Below, in pieces: positions 33,301-44,600 of a stretch of 64,000 nucleotides of DNA (position 1 is the first letter of the stretch; each line of letters starts with the position of its first letter). The notes beneath the pieces were generated by a model, which saw only the letters and a program-made list of their open reading frames with translations, searched no databases and was not told the DNA's origin. The stretch is from Asterochloris sp. CNOR1 (lineage: Eukaryota; Chlorophyta; Trebouxiophyceae; Trebouxiales; Trebouxiaceae). Made by a program: the position numbers and the translations under genes. The stretch covers positions 3,534,001 to 3,598,000 of the forward strand of contig OZ017749.1 in NCBI GenBank assembly GCA_963969365.1. The letters run 5' to 3'.

Positions 33301-36045
33301 GTGACAGCAAGCGCACCTTGGGGCCACCTCAAAGCTGCTTTGGCGCTGCAACGTGGCAGGCTGCCTGAATTGGAGCCAACTATCCTTGCCATCCTGCTTC
33401 ATGCAAGTGGGTGGTGCGGCTGATGGTCTCCAGACAGCAAGTGCCGGGATATCAGCCGCCTCCGCCTCTGCCAGGCCCTGGCTGGTTAAACTGCCTGTGC
33501 TACAGTTCTGCCGTTGTCTTCTCAGTCATGCCCTGCCATATGCACATCTACTTTTGGGTGTTTCAATGACCTCCATGTGTGCTGAAGGCAAAATCGTCTT
33601 CTTTGGACTTTATGGTGGCGGCCAGTGCATGTCACAGCAAAGGGTAGCAATCAAGGAGAACCATGCATGACAGCTGGCCTGTGGTTTACTGGGGCACCAC
33701 CTCTCAGACATGCACACCAGGCCAGAATTGCTATGCAGCACTGAAACGCCTGCAGGCAGCCTTTTGAGGCTGCGGACTTTGTCTGCAGATCGTGAAGAAG
33801 GTGAAGGTGCAGCTGCAGAATCGCCTGGTGCCTGCGACAGCTGTGAAGCAGATGACTGCCAAGATCGAGGGCCTGGAGGACGATCTTCACAGGATCGTGC
33901 AGGTAGGTGTTGTTGAGGTTGTTGCATGCTCTGCAGGTCTCCTGCATCCTTTGTGTGCATGCTCCTTTGGCTTGTGCAGCTGGGCTGCAGGGACCTAGTG
34001 AGTATCTGCAGGGGCGTGCAGGTTCAGCTGGTCTATGGGCGCCTGGTGGGTTCCAGCTGGTATTTGTCCAGCTGGTATTGTGCATCCCGGTGGGCTGCAG
34101 TTTGTTGTGTGTTGCAGCTGGTCTAGGCAACTGTAAATGGATTGCAGGTCCCTATTGGGCTGAGTGTGCAAGTCGCCTGCGGAGCACAGGCGCTGAATGG
34201 GCATGGTCTGGACGCATGAGCTTTGTGCAGGCTGCTGTGCTAGCAGCTTCATGTGCCACAAGTCGTCCTTGGCCCTGCTGTGCTGTGCTGACTGCGCCGC
34301 ACGATCAGATCATGCAGGTCTTGCTGCAGCCTGATGAAGAACGCTGTAGGGAGCAGTCACCCCCCATCTTCCTGCCTGCAGGAGGAGAGGGCTGAGCGTG
34401 AGCTGCGCAAGGCTGAGATGCAGGTGTGGCACCTGTCTTACAGAGAAGTGTAGGGTCTACACCTGAAGCTAAATGCACGGTGCTTGCGGCGGGTTGAGTG
34501 AGTTGCGCTGGTCATGGTCGGGAGCGTCTCTCTCTGCTCCTGCATCACACACAGCATGCTGAGCTGGTCTGGATGTCTCGGCAAGCTTTGCTTGTGCTTG
34601 ACTAGGGGCAAGGCAATATTTCACCTCCACAGGGCAAAAGGATCTCCCCTTGGGCACCAGCTCCTGGTCGGCGTAACAATTTGTCTCCTCATTTTGATGT
34701 GCTTTCTGCTGCAGGCTCAGAAGGCGGAAAACATCATGGAGCATGAGGCAGAGATCTATGCCCGGCCTGCTCGCACCTGGTTCCAGACCGAGCGCCAGAA
34801 GCGTCAGGCAGCTAAGGGCGCCAGGGAAGCTGCAACAAGCGCCCCAGACATCCAGGCAGCCGTCAAAGGCGTGGCTGCACGCAAGGGCGCCCAGGGCGGG
34901 GCTGCTGCCACTGGGAAGAAGGGCAAGCTGACCAAGCAGGAGCAGCAAGCATTGCGCGTGAAAAAGAACACCTTTATGGAGGTGGGCTTCTCCTTCTGCC
35001 ACGAAGTGTTGCTACAAGGCTGCACTCTGGGGCAAGGGGAGGAAGCCTCAGTGGCTCAAGACTTCCATCGGTGGCGGGGTGCTCCTTTTAGCTGTTAGCT
35101 GCAGCTGTGGTGCTCTGGTGACACCATGGGGAAGTTTGTGGGAGCACTTGCGGCTTAGCACATTCCAGCAGGTAGGTTTATAGCTATGGCGGGAAATGCC
35201 AACTGCAGGTAACGGTCACAAGGGGGCCTCAGATGGGGGTGGTGCTGCTGAGCATTGGCCCTGCTGCTGCCCTGAGTATGTTGTGCTCTGCATGGATCGG
35301 CATCAGCATGGCTGCAAGCCAGCCTGGGTGTATGGGGCAACAATGGCCCAGCAGGGTTTGCACTCCCTCTCCTGTGCAGCGCTGCTGTTCCTCATCATGA
35401 TCTTCACACACAGCAGATGTTTGCTGAGCCTCAGCTGCTGGACGCTGCAGGAGACGAAGGAGGCTGTGCATGCTGTGCGAGCTGTCAAGACCCAGCAGGC
35501 GCGCCTTCGAGAGTCTGGCATGACACCAGGGCTTGCAGGCAAAGCCGCTGCAGCTGCTGCACTGCTGGTGTCTGGCAAGACGCCCAAGCAAAGCCAGAAG
35601 GCAAAAGCAAAGTGAGTCTTCGCTCCATGCCATGGGAAGCTGCTAGCAGGCCTGATCCCCCTTACCCACTGAGTCATGAGGCCATTAGCATCCAACTGCC
35701 TGTACGGCTCAAGCAGTGTGAGCTGTGACAGAAGTGCAAACAGTCTCACCTGAGTGCAAACAGAACATGCTGCTGATTTACCTCTGCAAACCGGCGATGG
35801 CACCCAATGGCTGCCTCTCCCACTGCAGGGCTGCTAGGGCCGGCCAGGATAGGCTTTTTGAAGGGGATGGCATCAGCAAGTCTGACGTACACTCCAGATC
35901 AGCCAAGGTGTACGCTGGCGGGGGACGCAGTGGAAAGCTCAATGTGGATACTTCAAAGGGAAAGGCTGCGAAAAACAAGTTCAAGCGCCACGGCAGCGGC
36001 AAGCATGCCTTCAAGAGCAAGGCCAAGCACAAGCGGAGACACTGA
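27393..36045 (+). CDS. DDX27: DEAD-box ATP-dependent RNA helicase, DDX27/Drs1 (RH28) type
   Basis: Nucleolar helicase needed for 60S ribosomal subunit assembly (family knowledge). About 16 exons are visible. The start [14 protein letters not shown] at 27393 leads into an acidic N-terminus (27552-27931, ~28260-28645) rich in DSDE clusters. Helicase motifs follow in order: Q motif ([10 protein letters not shown], to 28987), I ([10 protein letters not shown], ~29389-29562), Ia (PTRELA), Ib region (VVGGLSSQ, 30051-30179), II (VLDEAD, ~30921-31032), III (SAT, 31567-31745), IV (TIVFFRTK, ~32326-32535), V ([11 protein letters not shown]) and VI ([10 protein letters not shown]; 32816-33013). A basic coiled C-terminal extension (33789-33901, 34381-34421, 34714-34980, 35452-35611) ends in a Lys/Arg/His-rich tail (35828-36045, HKRRH, TGA), as in Drs1. 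All catalytic residues are intact. The poly-C run at ~30869-30880 sits in an intron. Confidence 0.93.
34010..34135 (+). repeat. Short cagctggt-rich repeat in a DDX27 intron
   Basis: The octamer cagctggt with variants (cagctggtct, cagctggtattt, cagctggtattg) recurs at least four times at irregular spacing between 34025 and 34125. It is a degenerate simple repeat with no coding potential seen. Confidence 0.4.
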
Positions 36046-36112
36046 CTGGGGGTTGAGTGCATGAAATGAATCAAGTCTGGCAAACTCACTGACTCGACTG
36101 AGAGCCCTAGAA

Positions 36113-38081
36113 TCAATCAAATGGATGAAACAGTTTGCCGAGGCGTTTGCTGCCCAACACCTTGCTGTTGTGCTGCTCCTGTGGAACTTGCCCTGCTGGG
36201 TAAAGCGACCCATAATGTACTTCTGCCCAGAAGCTGAGGTACACGGTCCTTGGTGCGTGCTGATCCCTCTGAGGCACAACCTCGATGAAGCTCTCCTGGG
36301 GGAAGCTTGTCACAAGCGCTATCCTGATGTTGTAGTAGTCGGCTGCAGCCTGCAGAGTGACGTGGTCGCCCCAGGTACCATCCCTGCATGGGGCAGAGGT
36401 GGCAGTGCTGAACCCTCTGAGCAAGCCCCAGCTGAGCTTGGTGGCTGCATTTGTGAGCATGCCTGGCAGAGACGTGTCTGGGCGGCCATGACGGCCAGCT
36501 GTGCATGCTGTCAGCAACGCTTGTCCAAGAAAGTGTCACCTTGCCTGTGCCATCTCTTGGCTCAGCAGTTGTGCACAGTGGCCTCACCTGCCCATATCTT
36601 TGACGAAATGCTTGTAGTCCCCCATGGCAAATGGAGCATAGAGCTTTGGGTGCTTCTTCAACTGGGCCACAATGGCCATTCGCACACGATGATGCTCCTC
36701 TGGGGTGCGGTAGAGCTGGTCTGACAGAGCACGAAACTGCAGTATTGCACAAACAGGAGCTCAGCTGAGAATCTGACACAGGGGTTTTCTGTTTCCTGCT
36801 CGGGCACAGCTGCCAACCTCAATCCAGAGGGTGACTGTCTGTCCCAGCAGTTTGCAGGAGCCTAGTGCTTGCTTGCTCTGCCTGCCATCCCTGGCAGTCG
36901 GAAACTGCAGAGTGTCTCAGCAACCTTCTCTGTCAAACAGCAGTAGATGCCTGCCTATGAACCAAGGCATCAGTTTCATCCTCTTGTTCAAGCCTGTGTC
37001 CAAACAACACCTGTACCGTTCTCGGGCCAGCATGAGCTCACCTGGCAGTTGCCGTCCCCTGCCACCTCACGCTCCTGGAGCGCATACATGTCTAGCCTTA
37101 CCAGGAGCCTGCACAGCACAGAAAACATGTTATAGCAAGGCACACCAGACAGGCACAATGCAGCGCAGGCATGCTGTCTGAACGTGAAAGCTGCTGGCAC
37201 CTTGCAGACAGTTTCAAGCAGTCCCTTATGCATCTGGGCAGGACCATCTGGGCAACAAAAAAAATCAAGCATGCAGGAAGGAGCTTTTCACACGGTGCTG
37301 TGCTTGCAGAGACTTGGCCTAGTACTGGCCCACCTGCTGCGTGCCGTCTGGTGATCATCCTCAGGGTAAGTGGGCAGGCCCTTGGAGCTGGGAGCATGCT
37401 GCACGGCAGGCCACACACAGTATCACGAGCTTGGCACAGTGTAGGTGGACCACCACAGCACTGGGCTGTGCAATGCAACGCAGTGCTGCACAGCATGACA
37501 CAGCAAGAGCTCTGCAAGCTGCTGTGAAGAGCTGCATGCTCTACTTCTGTGCTGGGACGTGGCTGTGGCTTGCCATGAAAAAGGAAACGGTTGAAAGCTG
37601 TCTGGAGAGCCTCCTTCCCAAGTCATCCTCTGTTTGATGGTCATCTAAGCAAGCCTGGATGGCTGCAGGGCAGCAGCAGCACCTTGGAGCAGCAGCCTCT
37701 GGCTGGATCATGCATTTTGCAAGACTGCTCTCCTCACCTAGCTGCTGGTCGGGGTCGCCTGTCATGGCAGCGGCCTGAACCTGCTGAGATGCTGCAGGGG
37801 ATATATGCATGAGCTGCGGGTCTGGACTGTGTCCGTGTTCAGGCATCTCGTCCAGAGCAATTGCAAGTGCCAAGTCTGCACAAAGAGGTTGCAGGTGGAA
37901 GCATGAGCAGTGGCAGGTATCTGCCAGGCGCGATCTGTGTTGTATTGCTGAGCACATACAGACAGAGAGAGGGGGGGCTGCAGCATGAGCATGAGCAGCA
38001 GAGGCATTCACCATGATCCTTCTGCCCCATTGATGGGGTGGTGGACAGCTCCTCGTGCTGGCAGGTTGCTGGGCCTGCCAT
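36113..38081 (-). CDS. OTU-domain cysteine protease (deubiquitinase), plant OTU9-12-like
   Basis: OTU proteases cleave ubiquitin chains. The first exon begins at ATG 38081 (MAGPATCQHEELS). Exon ~37738-37877 carries DLALAIALDE, a helix resembling a ubiquitin-interacting motif. Exon ~37040-37100 has the catalytic segment EVAGDGNCQ with Asp and nucleophile Cys, joining to FRALSDQLYRTPEEHHRVR (~36590-36735) and KHPKLYAPFAMGDYKHFVKD. The last exon, 36113-~36385, contains GTWGDHVTLQAAADYYNIRI and the catalytic histidine in LSFWAEVHYGSLYP, ending LFHPFD with TAG or TGA at 36113-36115. Spacing and motifs match the plant-type OTU group (family knowledge). It lies 67 bp from the stop of the convergent helicase gene, so the 3' ends probably overlap. 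Confidence 0.88.
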
Positions 38082-38600
38082 GTGAAGTGCCCTCGCTAGG
38101 TCTGCTGTTGTCAGACTGATTTCTCAGTTGCCCAGCAAGCAATGCTGCTTCAGTGCATGACAAGTGCTTTCAGCTCCAAGACATTAGTCTGGAGCTGGCA
38201 GTCGCCCGCTGCAGTGGGAGCACGCGTGGACACCTGGCAGTAAACCTTTTAAGATATTTGCTTTCTTCCAGTCTCGGGCTCTTGACTCGCTTCCGCTGTC
38301 AGAGAGTTGACGCTGCTTCACGGAACTCAGTTCCAGGAAGTGCCGTTTACCCAGTCGTTGATTCTTGTTGTGAGGCGCCTCACCACAACGGACGCACTTT
38401 CAGGCAACGGGGAACGGAGATCTCTGGTGCGCTAGGTCGCACGAGGATGCCACAGTAGATTCTGCAAGTAACAACCTGCTGAGAGCCCAAGCCAGTGTCT
38501 GACTCTGAGTCTGCCTCAGACACTGTGGCTCTCTGCCTGCAGGCACTGCCACTGCCTTGCTTTGAGGTTGGCCTGCTGTTCAGCTCAGAAGAGCTGTGCT
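38082..38600. promoter_or_regulatory. Divergent spacer, OTU protease / Pumilio
   Basis: This holds the 5' flank of the OTU gene and the unresolved 5' part of the Pumilio gene. A short plus frame opening with ATG at about 38156 could encode the first Pumilio residues, but no junction could be confirmed. No core promoter motif was recognised. Confidence 0.3.
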
Positions 38601-41600
38601 GAGCGCAGGCCAGGCACTCGCTGGAGCGCACGGCACACAAGCAGCCCAGTACCACAGGCACGCTTGATTGTGGCTCTGGACTGCTCAGCGGCCTGATTTC
38701 TGCACGAGGGCCCCAGCATGGCCTCACAGGGGATAGCCGGAGCAGGGCACACACAGCCAGCCAGGAGCCTATCAGCACCGCCTACCTGCCCCTGATATCC
38801 GTGGCAGGCACCAGCCCGCACCTCAGGCAGGCGTGAGCACCCACCAGAACACAGCAGACGCAGGACTGGTGATCCAGATTTCCCGCCTCGTCGGGAGTGG
38901 CTCGGCAACCCGGTCCAAGGAGCTGAGCTGCCCCAGCCAGGGGCTCCTGTCAGCAGGCGAGTCAGGCACCGCAAAAGCCGTCAGCGGCAGGCAGCCTCGC
39001 ACATAGGGTGCCTTGATCCCGGACTGCTGGCTCAGGCGAGGGGTCACATGGGCCGGGATGGGGCAGGCTCTCCGGCAGAGCCTGCGCCAAACAGGTGTGC
39101 AGAGCTGCGGTGGCGGGCAGCGCTTGGGGTGGGGGCTTCAAGTGGTTTGCTCCGCATGGCCCAGCAGAGCCAATTTGCTTGCCATGCCCATGTTGCCATG
39201 CTTGCCCTGTGCAAGTTGCCACAGCAGCAGGGCACTGAAGAGATGCAAAGCATGCAGCTGGATGTCCAGAGCACTGCCGATGCATGCCATGCATTCTGTG
39301 GCGCAGACCCTGCTGCAGTCTGCCCCTCGCTGTGCAGTAACGGGGCTGCCAAGGGGCACGGCGAGCTGCCAACACCTGCAGCGTGCTTCCCGTTTGCCGC
39401 GCGCAGCCCGCGCCTGTCCAAGCACGGCTCAGGCGGTGCAGACCTGATCTGGCGCATGGATGGGTCAGAGCAGCAGCAGGCGCACAGCACTGGCAAGCCA
39501 GTGCTCAGGAGCATCTCACTGGTGAGTTGCAGTTCTGCACATGGGGCTGCGCACAGATGTCTGAGGGCAGGCTGTCAGGCTGAGGCAGGTGCTCTTGGCT
39601 GCAACTTGCAGCTCTGGCAAGGGGAGATACACGACCACCTGTAGATGTTCTGCCTTGCGCTCAGCCTTGTGTATGCCTGTTGATGTTGCGCCCAAGTTAG
39701 TCCCTGAGCAATGGCCGGTCGATGGAAGGTGGGCATAGCCTGGAGCCCATCTCATGCAAGATGCAGCCCTTGCCAGGCCCCCCAAGGTGTAAGGCCCTAG
39801 CCTTATACACACACACTCTGTACTGCAGGACCCTGCAACGCTGATGGGCCATGGGCCAAGCTCGCCAATTGGCACTCCCTTTGGGCAGCGCCCAGAGTCA
39901 AGGAGCAGCAGCCGGCTGTCCAACAAGCAGGCCGAGCCAGAGGATGCTGCACCTGGCAGAGCTCAGGAGGTGTGTGCACTTGGCCACCGCGATCGTTGCA
40001 GGCTAAGTTGCCGGCTGCCAGATGTGCGCAGCACTGCTTGCATCTTGTCACCATCCCCTGCTTGCACCGCTTGTGCTTTTGTTACATGATGCCAAGTGGT
40101 GCGTTTCTTGCATTTGCAGACTTGACTGTTGTCTTACAATGCCGCTTGCACATGGGAGACGTCTCATGTTAGCTGCACTCCTCCTGTGCCTGCCGCGTGC
40201 ACCAGCAGACCTCGCTTGAAACCCGCTTAAGTGCTTGCCACATCCCTTCCTCTGGCAGGAGACTCTACCAGAGGAAAGCCTGGTGGCCTCTTGTGTTTGC
40301 AAGTCCTGTCTTCAGAACCACCAAGCCAACTGCTGCACCTGCTCTGACGATGCACTGAGATTGCTTGCAGGCGGCAGCTCAGCTGCAGCGCCTCAGCCTG
40401 CAGCCGCAGGCGGAGCCCCTCCAGGCGCATGCAGACCCGCAGGATGTGGTGGGCTCAGAGCAGCAGGAGCAGCAGTCCTCTGCAGAGCCCACGGCGCAGG
40501 AGGACGGCAGCCACCAGCACAGCAGCTGGCACCCTCTGGGCAGGGTGAGCCTTCAATCTGCTGGGAAGGGGGTGACCATATGTTACAGCTGTATCAAGGG
40601 GGATGGCCCCTTGCAGGTCCGGGGATGGGAGTGAAGGTCTATCACAGCTTCATTGAGGGGAATGGCCCCGTGCTGGTGGTGCTGTGGGCCTGAAGAAGCA
40701 GCAAGCTGTCCTGACCCTCTGGAAAGCACCGGGACGGTGTGTGTGCACTGCCTACCTTGGGCTTTCATGCAGCTCCATGTGAGGAGATGGCATCCTTGTG
40801 GGCTGCCATGCTGGATAGAGCACAGCCTGCAGGTGGCACCTGCCTCCCGCAGTGCGATAAGGCATTGTGTCACGCAAGTGCACCTCTGTCAACTCACCTG
40901 GTGCTGTCAGCAAGGCCCTGAAGCAATGCCCATAATCCTGTCTCTCGGTGCTGCAGCAGAGCCCGTGGGGTGGCAGGGGCGGGCAGCACAAAGCCCCGTC
41001 TGGGCCACGCCAGGGGCCGGGTAGCTGGCACGGGCACCATTCGCCGTCCATGTCGCGGCAGGGCTCCGGATCCTTCCCCTCCCCGCGGCACCCAGGATTC
41101 CTGGTGCAGGCCCCCAGCCCAGGTGAGTCGGCCCTCTTTTCTGCTGCAGCACACTGGCTTCCTGGGATTACGGGCCCCGCCGCCCAAGTCAGTCAGGGGT
41201 CACTCCCTCCACCGCAGCCACTCTGGCAATCTGGTAGCATCCAGTTCAGGGCAGCATGCTGAGCTGCTGCTGGTCGCACAGCCCTCCTCTGATGCCTGCC
41301 AGGGCTGCCAGCCATAAGGCACTGCTTCCAGGCTGGGACTGCTGAGGCTCTGCAGATGGGATCACCCTCTGCCCTGTATGCATATTGCCTGCCATTGCGA
41401 CTGCAGCTGAGGCCAGCAGCTACACCTGCTGATCTGTGTAGTCCCGGCCTGCACCTGTGGTGTTGCTAGGCTGCCAGCTTCATCCGCTCAGTTGCAGATT
41501 GTCAGCCTGCATCTTTAAATGAATGGTCAGACTGCCACTCGAGTCTGCAGCCAGCTCCAATGGCTCACTTGCACGGCCCCTGCCTGCAGATGTTGCAAGG

Positions 41601-44600
41601 CCAGGCCTGCCCCCCCAGCAGCCGATGTACCCTTACATGCCATACATGCAGCCAAGCATGGCCCAGCAGGTAAAACCCAAAAAGGGGCCAGCTGACTGGG
41701 GTCCTGCCTGCTTTCCAGCCCCCTGTCTGTTGATCTGCTACTCCACCTGCAACTGCGGCAGCCTGCAGACAGTGCCTTGTGCAGTCTAGCAGCATTGGCT
41801 CCTCTGCACGCAGCCCAGCCTGAAGCCTCACAGGCAGATTCCCTGCACATTGGCTGGCCGCTGTCTGTATGGCAAGGCAGCTTTGTCCCCTTGTAGGTGC
41901 CAATGTATGGGCCCAACTACATGATGCCCTTCTACCCACCCATGCACCCAGGGATGATGCCGCTGTACCCAGGCCCACGGCCCATGCAAGACCCCCTGGC
42001 AGGTGCGATTTGAGTCAGCGACTCAATGCTGCATGGCTGCCATTTGTTGCAGCCTGAAGTGTCAGGGCTGCAAGGCAGGGTGCACACTGTCACAGCCTGG
42101 CAGGGCTGCACCTCCATCTCATGGCAGGATGTGCAGGGGTTTGAGGACAGGGATATTGCATTAGTCAGTGACCCTCCTCCTATTTGTGGGCAGGGAAGAT
42201 CTTCAGCCTTTTGTCATCTTCTGCACAGATACTCTATCCAAATCAGAAGAGTGTCATCATCTTGGAGTTTGCCAATTTGATTCACGGTCCCATTCCTGCC
42301 TGTGGCAGGCAGCACTCGCTCAACGCAAGACACCTCCTGTGCCGCCAAGGCCTTCCTTTGCAGGCAGGTAGCCTTCATGTAGCTCACAGCATCAGTGCCG
42401 CACTGCAGGGGGCTGTTCAGATCTCATGCATCCCGGCCTGCCCCATACAGCTTGTCTCATCGCCATGCCTGCAGAGTTTACATTGCACTGCAGGGGGACC
42501 TCCGATACGCAGGGGCATGCTAGCGTGCCATGATTCGAGGGCCACGCTGATTGCACAGCACACAACTCAAGCGCTAGGCACACTGCAGGGCCCATGCTTG
42601 ATGACAGGCGCCAGGTGCTCCATCTTTCCTGGTGCTCTGAAGGGAGCCCAGCCAGTGCCCCACGGCATGCATTCCGGCATGCATGCGCATTATAAGTTGG
42701 CAGGCGCCCCTCTACTTGCTTCTGCTGCTTGCAGGAGGCCACGGCAAGCTGAGCGCATGCGCCCTGACATGCAGACACACCCCACAGCACCTCCCGCAGC
42801 TGCCTGCCGGACACAAAGCAGAACGGCCCCTGTGCTGCAGGGAGTCCAGCAATGCCCCAGGGCATGAGCCCGGGCTTGCAGGAGCAGGCCAGCCCAGTGC
42901 GGCCCTTCTTCGTGCCAGGGGCTTCGGGGTTTGACCCCCAGTTTGCGGCCTACTACCGCATGCTGGAGCAGGGGGCAGTGGCGCCCATGATGGTGCCCCC
43001 CATGTATGGGCTGGAGAATGGGAAGCCCATGATGCAGGCTGAGCGGGTGAGCCATGAGCCTGGCACTTGAGCTGCTGCTGCATCATGGCGGGGCGCCAGT
43101 GTGCAGGATGGCAGCACTGGCAGGTGACAAATTTTCGTTGGAAGGCCATGATTACGTCATGGGCCTGCCTGTCTTGGCTCCTGGATGGCTTGACAGACGC
43201 TGTTCTCACTAGTCACAGGCTGAATCAAGCTGCCCCACATAGGCCAGAGCATGCTCCGGCCTTGAACACATTGCCAACCCTTTCTGTGCGTGCCCTGCAG
43301 CGACCGCCTTCCCGCAGCAGCACAGATGCAGGGCTGCAGCGGCGGTCCAGCAGCGGGTACAGCTCTGGTTCATCTGCCAGCGGGGCAGCCAGGTGAGTTT
43401 CTTCAGAGGCTGGTAACTGCAGGCTGGACTGAATATCTACTGGCTGGCTGGAAGCTCTCAAAGCAAACCTGCATGAAGGGCAATGCTGCCAGATCTTTTG
43501 AGAGCCACATTGCATGACAGCCGCTTTCTGACAGGCAGCGATGGCATCAACACTGCAATCCTTCAGCAGCAGCTCCTGATGCTGCTGAGCTCGGCACAAC
43601 CTTTTCTGAAGCTGTTGGTCAAGGTCTCAGCAGGCAGCTGAACGCATGCAAGGGAGCATGCCTTTGACACTCAGTGCAAGCGTCCTGCATGCCTGGCTAG
43701 AGCCTCTCCCCATCACCTTTGCTGATGCAGGAGCATGGAGAGGCCTGGACGTATGGGCAGAGGAGGCTGGGGGCCCCGCCCAGCCAGCAGCCATGGCGGC
43801 AGCCCTCTGGTGCCGGCTGGACCCTCGCAGGTGTGTACACACACCACCAAATTCATAGAGCAGGTCAAGTCCTTGTTTGGTGACTCACCTGTGGCAGCCC
43901 TCTGGTGCTGCCTGGACCCTCATGAGATGGCATGCACACCGTTGCTGCTACTCGAGTACTTGTGTTGATTTGAGAGGATCGCCCGCACGTGCAAAGCAGG
44001 ACAAGTTGCAAGGCTCCCTGCAGAGCCGAAGCACCCTGTTTCCTCACCTGTCGCCTGTCTGCCTGGCAGCTAACGAAGCGATCATGCAGGTGCAGGTGCT
44101 GCTGCAGCAGGGCCTGGTGCAGCCCAGCGCTGTGCAGCTGGACGCGGCTGCGGTGGTGGAGCACAGCCAGAAGGCGGCTGCCCTGTTGGAGCGCTTCAAA
44201 AACTCCCACAAGCGGCAACAGGCATTTGAGCTGCAGGTCGGACTCTGCTCCGCAAGCAAACAGGCTGTGCATGGGTCAACTTGGTGCCTGCAACATCTGA
44301 CAAGCACAGCTGCAGCAGGCTCTTTGAGCAAGCTGCCGACATGTGCCTCAGCTGGGGTCTGTATCCAGCTGACGAGTTCCTTGCGCTTGGTTGCTGGTGC
44401 TTGTGCGCCTACTGCGGCAGCCCAGCTGCTGCTCTGCCAGCATCACACATGCTGCTGTCAAAGCGGTCCCTGCCAGGCCTCTTGCTGTCAGGGGACGAGG
44501 CCTTGTCTGCAAGTTTTGCAGCAGGCAGTTGTTCCCGCATGGTTTTCTGCCTGCTGGCTACATGTCAAGGGCCTTGTGATGGAGTTCTGCTGTGACCAGC

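Noticed and set aside
42184-42867. Plus-strand 227-codon frame inside the Pumilio gene
   Set aside because: Frame disagrees with the conserved exon at 42838-43047; the stretch is intron with repeat echoes.
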